Assembly (NCBI GenBank): GCA_003116995.1
Contig: BDSL01000051.1
Span: 372,001-436,000 of the forward strand
Source: Yamagishiella unicocca
Taxonomy: Eukaryota; Chlorophyta; Chlorophyceae; Chlamydomonadales; Volvocaceae
Direction of reading: 5' to 3'
Length of the DNA: 64,000 bases
Within the stretch, counting starts at the first letter, position 1. Every line of letters begins with the position of its first letter. Below the pieces are notes generated by a model. It was not told the DNA's origin and ran no database searches. It saw only the letters and a list, made by a program, of their open reading frames with translations. A program made the position numbers and the translations under genes. This document shows, one piece after another, positions 1 to 9,896 of the stretch.

Positions 1-789
1 TTTTCTGCGGCAGAGAAATTTTTCTCTCGGTGCCCGTGGCTTGTGGAGCTGGTCGCCTGGCCACCAGGCGTGCTTTGTGTAACCTGTGTGACCGTATTAT
101 AAGTTTAATCGTTGATGCCATGGAACAAGCAATGCTGGCGGATGTCCCAGTCAAATGCGGCTCAATTATGGGCAACCGAGTCCTCGGTCCGAGCCAACCC
201 ACTCATTGAAGCGATGCTGCCGCCGTCAACTGTTGTCACTGATAGCCACCTATGATGCGGAATGTCATGGATCAGTGCATAAGGAATCCTGTTACTGCGG
301 GTGTCTCTTTAATATTTGTCCTATTAGTGTTGATTTGATATACCAGTTTTCACTTTGGGACACGGCGGTGGTGCCGCGACGGACCATGCAGAGCCCTGCA
401 CGGCTGTCCTATAGGCGATGCAGCCGAGAATGCATAGATGGCAGCTAGCTTCCTGGGCGGCTGCGCCTCGCCGACGACGTAAATGCCCCACTCAAATGCC
501 CCACTCGAATTTCGTCACCGCGACATGCCTTTAAATGTGATAAGAGCAATATGACTGTCATGTCCGAACACGGCAATCAATTGGTAGCGAAGAGGGGAGA
601 ACACAGCGAACGCCCACGGACAGCACTGGCTGGAGTCAGAGCTCGCCCAGCAGCCCAACCCGGAAGCCCCTGGCGCGCTCCTTGCATGCTGGCCCCTGTA
701 CAACTGCCTGCCTCCTTTAACTGGGCCTCCCGCTGTCACCGCATTAACCCTGGCTACCGGCTGCGGCCAACCGTGCTGATGCCCAGCTA
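1..789. other. no gene seen (left edge)
   Basis: Short overlapping reading frames on both strands have no recognisable motif, no phase-consistent splice pairs and no low-complexity coding signature of the kind seen in the real genes here. The stretch may be flank or decayed 5' part of the retroelement that becomes readable just to the right. Confidence 0.4.
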
Positions 790-1350
790 GCTGTCAACGC
801 TGCTCCTAACCCTGCCGACGCCCTCCCAGCCCTTGTAGCTGCCCAGGCGGCCGTGATCCTGGCAGAGCAAGCCGACGCCGCAGACGCGGCCCTAGCCTGC
901 CGTGTTAGCTGGCTGCGCACCGGCGACTGTCCCAGCCCTACGGTTACCCCTGTCGTCCATCCCCTCCAGGCAATTACCAGGGTGACGGCGCCGCGTGACT
1001 CTGTGGCCTAGTTGGTCGCCCCCCCTGAGCAGCTGCCGGCCCTGGTAGCGGACTACTGGAGTACGGTCTGCCGCGCCCCTACTGTCTCCCCGCAGGCCCA
1101 TGCGGCGGCACTGGCCGCTGTGCGTGCTCGCACCTAGCCCATGTCGGCTGAACTGGCGGAGGCCGTTGGGGACCCCCGGATCACCGCCGCTGAAGTTGTA
1201 ATGGCTCTCAAAACTACCCTCCCCCCGGCAAGTCGCCTGGCTTGGATGGCAGCCCAGCCGACCTCTACCTCGCCCTGCGTGTCCAACTGGCGCCTGTGCT
1301 GGCAGATGTGTTTACGGTCATCGGAACTTCTGGGCGCCTTCTCGTTGTAG
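790..1350 (+). mobile_element. degraded L1-type non-LTR retrotransposon fragment (start of reverse transcriptase)
   Basis: Reading the + strand, one frame gives GDPRITAAEVVMALKTTLPP (about 1168-1227). After a one-base loss near 1228 the next frame continues GKSPGLDGSPADLY and then LAPVLADVFTVIGTSGRL (to about 1345). This pattern, a GK(S/A)PG(P/L)DG box followed by a ..ELY.. helix and a leucine-rich helix, is the entry to the reverse transcriptase domain of L1-clade elements. Upstream, Ala-rich sequence is broken by in-frame stops (for example the TAG before the ATG at 1141). The element is truncated right after the first RT motifs, with no YADD box and no 3' tail seen. It is therefore a dead fragment. 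Recognition rests on motif memory only, so the exact family is not assigned. Confidence 0.6.
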
Positions 1351-3750
1351 AATGCCAGTTTGCAAATCTACCTGTGTAATGCGTGTGGATTGGGGAAAAA
1401 CCAATAGTTCACATTGCCTGGTGATGCAGGTAACGGCATGCGGCCACTTTGGTGCATTGCCTACTGAATGGAGATGCCTTGAAGGTCCCGGGTTGCGCCT
1501 CAGAGGGCATATATACGTTGCATACACTCATACGCCACGAGAACGCGGAAGGACGCAAGCGAGTTCCTATCTGAAAGGATCTGCAGGGAGGCTATCTACT
1601 GGCAGCCCGTCCCGGGCCGTATTTGCATGCGTGAAACCATTAAATTCTGCACTGAAGGATAGGTTACTGCGTAGGGCATTTCGCTTTAGAGCATGTTACG
1701 ATGACTCCAGTATTACGGCTCTGTTAGTACGACTCCAGTGCCAGCTTTGCAAGGACGCATTGCCTCACGTTGCTGGACATCATAATCTGTCGTGGCAATC
1801 AGTGAAGCCAAGACGCAGCCATGCCGTAGCCGTGTCCGGCAAACAATGCGGCCATCGTGACAGACTCTGTACGAGCTACGTCTTGATCACTTGATGCAAT
1901 GATGCTGTCCTGATGCATGCCACCTCATGTCCTTTTCCTCTGTCCCCCCTGTTCGCTTGCGCCCATAAGCCTCCTGGCGCTTTTGGGTCGTACGTGCTCA
2001 AAAAAAGCTTGCAAATTAGACAATGAGCCGACATTGTACAACGCACTTTCTTATCAAAAGTTAGTATGGTGATTAGGCTACGGAAGCAGTCCTTCAGAAA
2101 CGCCCCGTGTACTGCGGATGTCAAGAAACGCCTTCCGTATACTGCACACAGCCGGCAAAAGTGGTCTGGCGGCCAATTCGGCACTTTCCACTCCTCATCC
2201 CTCCTCAAAAGCTTATATTCATCTTACTTTTAATTTATCCTACGCTTAAGCAGAGCATGAACTGCTGGCCATGAGCTATCGCGTCGTTGCGGCTGGCCTG
2301 CGGGGAAAGTTAACATACGCTACATATATGCATCGCGCTCGGCAATAAAGAAGGGTAGCTTGTGGCTACTCCGTACGGGACCTGCCGGACTGCCAAACTA
2401 CACCGGTGTACGCCCTGTTGCTGGAGCTAGCTTCGGAGGACAGTCTGGGCGTTGTCTGTCGGTACAATCATCAGTTTACAGCCCTGATTTGCGGTTCTCA
2501 CGTTTCTGGTCGTGGTTGGTGGTCAGGCCCTCTACCTCATGGATGCGCTCGGTTTACCTGAAAGCCATGAGGCATCTGGCGCAAGCAGTGTATGCATGAG
2601 CGACGGGATGACGCCGAGGGCCAGCTTGGAGATGGGTGCCCACATCGCGCGCGTTCGCGTCAAGCGTAACGCTAGCTCTGAAGCGCTGGACGGACGCCAA
2701 CCATCACGCAGTAAGCCACCATGGACATTAATTGAAGAAGCGACTCTGGCGATGCGCCACGCGCAGCTTGGCAACAGGTACGAGCTGGGCAGCAGCGATA
2801 TCTGTCGTCTTCCCAGGCGCGCCTGATATAGTCGCTTGATCGGCGCAGGTGGGCTGCGATAGCAAAGTATTTGCCAGGAAGAACAGGTACGTGGCGGTCG
2901 CACAGTCTTGGCCGCCGTCATGCATGCATACTTCAAGACCGCGCACTGACAGCTGCCTTCTCCCCTCACGTCTTCCCTTACGTGACTTTCCAACCATCAT
3001 CATGGTTCATCCGCGTCGCTGAACAGAGAACGACGTCAAGAACATGTGCGTTCTGGCTGGGCTGGGCGAGGGGCGGTCGACGGGCGAGGGGAGGGGCGGC
3101 GGCCAGATGAACATGCTCAGGCCGCGTCCCCCTTACAGAGCCCTCGCGCTTGCGTTCCCCATTCCTCCTCGGCACCCAGGTGGCACAGCACGCTCCGCGC
3201 CAAGAGCTGTCGGCGCAGCTCCCTGCTCTATACGTACACCCGCTCGGTGCGGGACTGCTGCGACGACCCGCAGGCCCGCCGAGCCGCGTACGACAGGGCG
3301 CAGCAGCTCTGCGGGGTAGCGGCGAGCGGCCAGTCGCCACACGTGGTGCCGCCTCGCACGCACCAGCAGCGGAGCGGCGCGTCGGGCGCGGAGCAGCTAG
3401 CTGGGTTGATGCAGTCGCCCTGGCAGACGGGTACGACATGTCGTACGCAGGTTGTGAGGGGCTGCAGGACTCTCCGTGCGGGCGGAGGAATGAGTAGGGC
3501 ACGTGTGGGACGGCTGAGGGGGCGAAAGAGGGCGGTGGCAGCGGCGCAGGCTGTTGTGATGCGCTGAGGTGGTGATATCGAGGCCCGTTCCTGCCTGTCG
3601 GTTTAGTTTGCGTGTGGTACGGCGGTCGGTGGGTTGTGGCGAGCGGCAAAGCACACGGGTGTGCGCGGGTTGGCCATGATCGCCCTTCGCCTGGGTATGA
3701 CCACCGCATCTAATGGTCTCAAACTGGCTTGTGGTGCGGAGGCGCGGCAG
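1351..3750. other. no assigned gene; mixed low-information sequence
   Basis: No phase-consistent gene model was found. From about 3,020 to 3,570 the sequence turns GC-rich and all frames open up. One + frame reads a cysteine-containing stretch (RDCCDDPQARRAAYDRAQQL near 3,247-3,306) that looks more protein-like than its alternatives. It could be an upstream exon of the + strand gene beginning at 4401, but no family was recognised and no splice chain could be fixed. The long open frame on the - strand (2978-3709) is most likely a GC-driven shadow. Confidence 0.35.
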
Positions 3751-4230
3751 CACGTAGTTCCGGCGGCATGTAGTTCCGGCGGCACGTAGTTCCGGCGGCA
3801 TGTAGTTCCGGCGGCATGTAGTTCCGGCGGCATGTAGTTCTGGCGGCATGTAGTTCCGGCGGCATGCAGTTCCGGCGGCATGCAGTTCCGGCGGCATGCA
3901 GTTCCGGCGGCATGCAGTTCCGGCGGCATGCAGTTCCGGCGGCATGCAGTTCCGGCGGCGTGTAGTTCCGGCGGCGTGTAGTTCCGGCGGCATGTAGTTC
4001 CGGCGGCATGCAGTTCCGGCGGCATGTAGTTCCGGCGGCATGTAGTTCTGGCGGCATGTAGTTCCGGCGGCATGTAGTTCTGGCGGCATGTAGTTCCGGC
4101 GGCATGCAGTTCCGGCGGCATGTAGTTCCGGCGGCATGTAGTTCCGGCGGCATGTAGTTCCGGCGGCATGTAGTTCTGGCGGCATGCAGTTCCGGCGGCG
4201 TGTAGTTCCGGCGGCGTGTAGTTCCCGCGG
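3751..4230. repeat. 16-base minisatellite, 30 units in perfect register
   Basis: The array is exactly 480 bases, 30 contiguous units of 16 bases with no indels. The consensus unit is CATGTAGTTCCGGCGG. Units differ only by substitutions at a few positions: CATG, CACG or CGTG at the start, TAG or CAG in the middle, TTCC or TTCT later. Six successive units from 3863 to 3958 share the CATGCAG form, and CGTGTAG pairs occur at 3959-3990 and again at the right end, which indicates recent block spread. Sixteen is not a multiple of three, so the unit cycles through all frames. The - strand unit contains no stop triplet, so three long overlapping - frames appear that encode a 16-residue repeat (for example MPPELHAAGTTCRRNY). 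I treat these as artefacts, not as genes. Confidence 0.97.
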
Positions 4231-4400
4231 CATATAGGTAACCCTGCGGCCGGCTGGCCAGGCCAGTGCCTTGCCGGTGCCCTCGCGCTCGGTGGACCCG
4301 TGAACGCGCATGTCCCACTGCGTCTTCGCAAACAGGTCCCCTCCCCTTTGCCCATCCCGCTTCTCCCCCCCCCGCCCGTGCTTCCTCTGCCCCCCTCCAG

Positions 4401-6096
4401 GTGGCACTATGGGCGACATGATTGACGCCGGCCCAACCTCCACCGCGCCTCCTCTCGCCGAGCAGCTAGACATCAGCAACAGTGGGATCGGGTACTGGCC
4501 ACGCGAGTTCAGCCCCGCCTCCATAGCCCGGGTGGCCAGCGGCATTCCCCTCAGCGGCAGCAGACTGGTCGGCGGCGGTCTGTTCCTTGCTGCGTCCGAA
4601 GGCCACCCGCAGTCGCAGCCCCAACCCCACGTGCTGCTCCGCACGGTTTCCCTCCAGCCTGGACGACCGGTGACCCACGGGTCAGACTTCCTGCACCCGA
4701 CCCAGATCGACGCCACCGGCGGCCAGAGCACCCTGAGCAGCAACAGTAGCACATGCGTCGCGCATCTGGCGCAGCTGGTGCTGTCGAACGAGCCGTCGCA
4801 GCCGCAACACCACAGCCACCACAGCCACCACCACAGCCTCACCAGCCACCACCACCACAGCCTCACCAGCCACCACCACCACAGCCTCAACAGTCACCAC
4901 CACCAGCAGCTGTTTGGCGGTGCTACCACTCTAGGACTTGGCACCGGCGCCGGCAATACGGCCAACTTGGACGCCAGGCTCAACCTGATGGAGTGGGGCG
5001 CAGGGGGGGGGGTCGACCAGGGCCGGCTGCTGCTACCCGTTGTCTTCGCGTCTGCGGCTGGCCCGGCGCCCGGCACACCCTGCTCGACGTCCACGACCGG
5101 CGAGCACCAGCCGGCAAATACCTTGTCCGTGTCAAGCGCGTCCGGAGCGGCGGCGGGGACGGTGGCGGGGACGGTGGCGGGGACGGTGGCGGGGGCTGGG
5201 GGCGTTTTGGGCAGGGGTAGTAGCGGCACGGCGACGATGAGAGCGGAGCAACAGGGGGGGCTCGGCTTGGCGGCGGCTGGGAGTTTGAGCGCTGCCGCAC
5301 ACGAGCTGATGCTGGATCTGGGGCTGCAGGATGCGGAGTACGACGCGACGCAGGGGGCTGCCGCGGTGGGGGGCCTGCGCGCCGCTCTGGCGTCACGGGT
5401 CGGAGGCGCTTTCGCTGCGGGCGGCTCCGGAACCACATCCGCCCCCGCTACCACGGGGGGCCAGTTCGTGGCGCCCGATGTAGCTTTCAGCCGGGTGCGA
5501 CAAGTGCAGGCGCTCCGAAGCCATCAGGTGAGGGAGGGCGGGGACTGGGTTCGTGCCTTGGGCGTTGGTTGTGCGGCCAGAAGCCCCTCTCCTACCCTCC
5601 GCCCCCCTGCACGCGTGCCTGCCCCCTGCACCCTTTGACTGCTGCCCACACCTGCCCTGAGTCCACTGCTCAACCTCCCCCAACAAACCCGCTGCCCCGC
5701 CTCTTTCTCCATCCCCCCTCTGCGCCCCGTTGCGCCAGTTCCTGACGAGTGCGGGGTACCTGATGCCGCCGGCAGCACCGGTGCCAGGCGCCGGGCAGCA
5801 GGCCGGCGCCCCCGCTGGAGCCGGCGCGCCTTCGCCGCAACCCCGATGTGCTGTGGGGGGTGTCGAACCAGTCGGTGCAGTCGCCAACACCGTAGGCCCA
5901 TTGCCGGCAGATGCATCGGGGCAGCCGGGCGCCGCAGGGGCTCCTGGCGCCGCGCAGCCCGGCCGAGGCGGCCTGGGCAGCATCACATCGGACGGGTTTG
6001 ACGCTCTGCTGGAGCAGATTGATGCGATGGAGGAGGTGGAGGAGCTGCAGATGCAGGCCCGTGTCGCTGCTGCTGCTGAGGTGGACAAGACTTCTG
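4401..6096 (+). CDS. unrecognised low-complexity protein, two exons visible, ends uncertain
   Basis: A strong 3' splice site (long C/T tract then CAG at 4398-4400) opens an exon running 4401-5527, closed by CAG|GTGAGG. After an intron of 211 bases, GCGCCAG at 5738 opens a second exon from 5739. Both junctions are phase 0 and the frame stays open. An ATG lies at 4409, but the acceptor suggests earlier exons. The protein is Ser/Ala/Gly-rich, with a His-Ser block (HHSHHSHHHSLTSHHHH and repeats, about 4803-4905) and a threefold Gly-Thr-Val-Ala repeat at about 5150-5200. A more ordered, acidic stretch lies near 6000-6050 (DALLEQIDAMEEVEELQMQA). The likely exon end is the GTGGGC donor at 6097. If it is not used, the frame runs on into the antisense copied WDR76 piece and stops at 6240-6242. 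This looks like a disordered regulatory or scaffold protein. I recognise no domain. Confidence 0.5.
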
Positions 6097-6139
6097 GTGG
6101 GCTGGGAAGGCCTAGCGGTCTTGGAGTGGGACGGGGCGG

Positions 6140-6379
6140 GGTGGGGTGGCAGGCCGCTCGGCTGGGAATGGCTGTCATTTCGCAGGATACGAGCGTGCGC
6201 AGCAACTGCGGGGAGGGTTGGTCATGGAACATCAGCAGATGACCAGCAACAGGGTTTGTTAGATGAAACGTCTCAAAAGACGAAACGAGCTCAGGAACAG
6301 GGTACCTGCCATTTTCTGAAACCCATGCTGGAACCGGTTGAAGCGGTCCGCCCCGCTGCCACTGCAGTCCACCCCAAAA
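6140..6379 (-). pseudogene. copied fragment of the WDR76 3' end (partial last exon plus part of last intron)
   Basis: These 240 bases align without gaps to 9951-10190 and differ at only a handful of positions. On the - strand they contain the last-intron acceptor (CCCTCCCCGCAG) and the coding piece LLRTLVSCEMTAIPSRAACH, which then breaks off at a proline-rich junction. At the 9.9 kb locus the same sequence continues in frame to the end of a WD40 protein, so that locus is the parent and this is the copy. It cannot encode anything alone. It lies antisense at the 3' end of the + strand gene starting at 4401 and would replace that protein's tail if the 6097 donor is not spliced. Confidence 0.9.
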
Positions 6380-6419
6380 TCTGTCTGGCCAACTTCTCCC
6401 TGACCAGTGGCCAATCCAC

Positions 6420-6879
6420 CAACTCCAACGCGCACCCGCTCCCCCCAGCCGCTACCCGCGCACTCCTCACACACAGCGAACCGCGGTCCGGCGATTCCGC
6501 CGCCGGTGACGGCGCGCAGCGGCCAGCCCTCGTGCCTGGGCCGGCAGCCGCCGGAGCTCAAACCACCGCTGGCGTCGGCAGTGACCTCCTCGCCGCGCGC
6601 TGTACGACGTACGGCAGCGCCCTCCCGGACCACCGCCTGTTGCACTTCCGTCCAAGGGTGGCCGGCTTCCCGGTCCCGCCAGCTGCAGGCGGTGACGCCG
6701 CCGGCATGCGGTTGGGCGCAGCAGCCGCTGTGGGGATGGGCTCCCTGCGCCTGCCTGCTGTTACAGACGCCGTGGTGGTGATGGGGCTTGGAGACGACGA
6801 TATAATGGCGTGCCTGGGCGGGATGGAGTCGAATGTCGCCCGGGGGATGCCCGGCTTCGGCTCCCGCAGAGGCGGATGA
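6420..6879 (+). CDS. possible terminal exon, unassigned
   Basis: A + frame stays open from the copied fragment to a stop at 6877-6879 and is Ala/Gly/Pro-rich, with a more structured end containing VVVMGLGDDDIMACLGGMES. It could be the 3' exon of the gene starting at 4401, with the copied WDR76 fragment inside the intervening intron. No phase-confirmed acceptor was identified and the opposite strand is also partly open, so this is only a candidate. Confidence 0.2.
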
Positions 6880-8837
6880 TCCGGCAGGGACAGGGGGATC
6901 GTCTCTCGGTGGAGCGATGTGATACATAAGCGTGCGGAATTGTTGGCCGCCATGAAGTTCCAGGCAGGAGGCATTAGTGTGCCGGAGATTTTTGGTGGGG
7001 CCACAGGACTCGCGGCGGTCTGGCGGTTGGTCGATGAGGGCGTGACCGACGAGGAACCGCCAGAGCGGTGTCGTGCTTATTACTTAAACGGTGGCGGTGA
7101 TGAAGATGATCTCCAAGGGTGCGCAGAGGTTGGTGTGGCTGGGTCCCCAGACATGGTGCTGCTGGGGAGGAGCCCGTGGCGTCTCCTCAGGCCGGTCCAC
7201 CCAGCCAACACCGCTTCATGCAACATGAAGATGCATGCTAACGGCAGGGTAGCTACAGGGGCCTTATGGCTCGGATGCATAATGGCATGCAAAGGAGCTT
7301 TTATGTTACTCGATGTCAGCACGCCTGATGTGACTGTTCAAGAATCTGCTTTATGCTTTGCATATATACGGTACCTGCTGAGCTATTCGTGCTGGATGGG
7401 CGGAGGCATGCATTACCTCTCTCGTAGCTGTGGTACGGCCTTCAAAAGATTCCACGTCGTGCTGTCAGTTGGCTGGGCATACTGCTGAGGCAATAAGTCT
7501 TCCTGTGACGCCTTAGGAAGTCTTTGCGCGTGGGCGGATGGCTCGGGTGCTGCGCCGGCACAACGTGGCGAGGATTTCCTTGAGGGGGTCGCTGAAGGGC
7601 CCCCGTAAATACCATTTTATTTTTGAAGCGTGCGTGGCTTGGTGGGCAACGAGGGATCGCCGGTGCACGGTGGGAGGCGCAACTGACGAGGGGTACTGAG
7701 GCGAGCTATTCAACACAGACAGTGTTGTGATGGAGCTCCGAGGGGGCTGGGGCTGACGACGCGCGGCGCGACCCGCCCTTGGGTTGGTGGACGTCCCGCG
7801 GGTCTGCTCCGCCTGAGTTTGCAACCCAAGTAGCATCATCGGTCCGTGTGGATCAGGCACTCACCCATCGGGTCGTGTGGAGATATGCACGATTTATGTA
7901 TTGCTTACTCCCCATAACGCGCTGTGCATCGTTCAGGACGTCGAGAGAGCCACTCGGGTGGGGGGATTTATCTGTGGGGTGGCACGACACCGTTGTTTGG
8001 AGGCCCGTGCTGTTGGCAGGCGGACGTACCCGGGGGGCATGTACGTGTATGTGTCCCAAGTGAGGACCCGCTATTGGGCATTGGGCGCAAGGGGTTGGAC
8101 GCTTGGACTGTTGCGCATGGAAGCGGTGTTGTGTCCTGTCGCGGTGCGCATGGGTCGATCGTGCGTGTGATCAGGTGCCGAGGAGTCGTTGGAGCGATTT
8201 TCTTGAAACGGGCGTCGATTTTGGCCTGCTGCTTGGGTTGTGAGGAGCTTCTCGGTAGCCTTGTGCCCAGTATGGGCTTAGCTTCTAGGCTTGCGTGGAG
8301 ACACTTTATCCCGCTGCATGATTGACCAAATGCCTGTTGGCCTTATGTTTTAGTTGCCTGGCTCCTATCCCTTGGAGCGAGGTTGTGTTCGTCTGCGTGC
8401 CAAGTGTCGCGTGCTGGCGCATGTTGAAGGAGTTTGTCTTTTTCGATATTTCTCCTTGCCAATGAATGGTATTGAAGACCATTTCATCCGTGATAGCCGT
8501 GCATTTAAGCGGGCAGACACGGACATGTGCCGACTGCTCCGGTTTGTGCCTTGCCGGCTGACGGCTGCTGCTGTCGGCTGTTGCTGGTGAGGTGATGGCC
8601 GTGTCATGCGCTCTAGGTCACTTTTATAGCGGCGGCCGCGTACTGGAAATCTCGGATACAGTAGTATTGAAAGCCGTGCAAATTTAACACGGCGGCTGCC
8701 GCAAGCCAACGCCTCCTTTGTCATGGGCGTCTTGTTGGCGTGTTTTGAATAAGGTAGAATTCCCCGATCTAAGGTTGTAGTTGTGAGCACATGTTGGTAA
8801 CCGGGAGTGATTAGCCAACAGCAGCCAAAGGACGCAC
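6880..8837. other. no gene seen
   Basis: The stretch has moderate-GC sequence with only short frames and no coherent splice chain. Nothing on either strand resembles a known domain. Confidence 0.4.
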
Positions 8838-9054
8838 CTGATCTCCCCGGTCCAGCTCGGTGAACCATGCAGATGAAAGTGCAGAAAGGACGTTGCGGTT
8901 CTCTTTGTGGAGCTCCTCCGCGATGAGATGCGCGCCTGAATTATCCAACGCTGCCGTCTTATGATTCATTTCTGCGATTTCCGCTACCTCAACATCTGCC
9001 ATGCGCACTCGTTGCCCCGGATTAACGTATGCCATCAGGGCCACCCGGCAGTTG
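8838..9054 (-). CDS. candidate orphan exon, unknown protein
   Basis: On the - strand a TAG acceptor at 9055-9057 opens a 72-codon frame closed by a textbook donor, CAG|GTGCGT, at 8838/8837. The peptide is well mixed and helical, unlike shadow frames. It includes ALMAYVNPGQRVRMADVEVA, AEIAEMNHKTAALD and HLIAEELHKENRNVLSALSS. It starts in phase 2 and ends in phase 0. I do not recognise the family. Sequence further 5' on this strand (9055-9380) gives other helical scraps (DKGGKELLMLATGVL near 9300-9345) that could be additional exons or a decayed gene. No downstream partner exon was found, so a pseudogene remnant is quite possible. Confidence 0.3.
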
Positions 9055-9896
9055 CTAGCAATTGAGAGGACGAAGTGTGAACGTGCGTGTGCGGTGCCTG
9101 ATTAGGATTGGAGGCCTCGATTTGTCCGCGTCTGGGTTATGCAGCGCCCTCACTTCCGTATTGCCACATGGATGCGGGTGAGCCAGACGTTTTGCCGCCT
9201 CCACCGCCTCGTTGTGATCTGGCCTTTCAGGCAGGGCATGCAGAAGCAACCCAACCTCCTGCGTGTCGGTGTGCCAGGGATGTGGACCGGGGCCCGGAGC
9301 ACTCCCGTGGCGAGCATGAGCAGTTCTTTGCCGCCCTTATCCTGCAGGACGGTGGCCCTTTCCTTAATGCAATGAAAGTGGACGCCTTGCGTAGCTCAAG
9401 TGATCTATACAGACAGGGCATGATAGCGCCGCCACACGGGAACGCATTACCAGCAAAACGCGATCTGGCCTCCTGCCCACGCAGCAGCAGCCACTGGAAC
9501 TATGAGCAATGCGTCAGTCAGGAGTAATGCGGCACCGGAATTTCATGTGCCGCAATCAGGTGACTGAGCGCCCGCTGTGTCGCTGACCCAGCTCGACAGA
9601 CCTCAGACCCAACAACGCACAAGCTGCACCGACGGCTACCTGACTGCATGGATCCTTCCCGGCATGCCAGCCACCACCCACGTGACATAACGCCCTACAT
9701 GGAAACAACTGGCAACTTCCTACCCATTCCCCAAGCCTTTCGGCCAACCAACCTCAAGATGCATCCTCCACCTCCACTGCCGCTAATCACACGGGTTTTA
9801 GCACCCCACCAGTCCAGTTTCCAGCCTACGGGTTTCCTTTCATACCCACCAGCCCAGCACCCAGTCCCAAGACGCGCCCAAATGTGGTCGACGGGT
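9055..9896. other. 3' flank of WDR76; no other assigned gene
   Basis: The stretch contains possible further pieces of the unassigned - strand gene described at 8838-9054 and the region downstream of the WDR76 stop. No TGTAA-type polyadenylation signal was spotted on the - strand close to the stop. Confidence 0.35.

Noticed and set aside
2978..3709. 243-codon - strand open frame rich in Arg/Pro/Ala
   Set aside because: All six frames are nearly open here because of GC content; no motif or splice support.
3397..4890. Long - strand open frame of about 500 codons, and two more in other frames, over the minisatellite
   Set aside because: The openness is produced by a 16-base unit with no stop triplet on that strand; the three frames encode the same repeat, and the flanks read as shadow of the + strand exon.
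6919..7488. 189-codon + strand open frame
   Set aside because: No domain, no splice partners, and composition drifts to intergenic type along its length.
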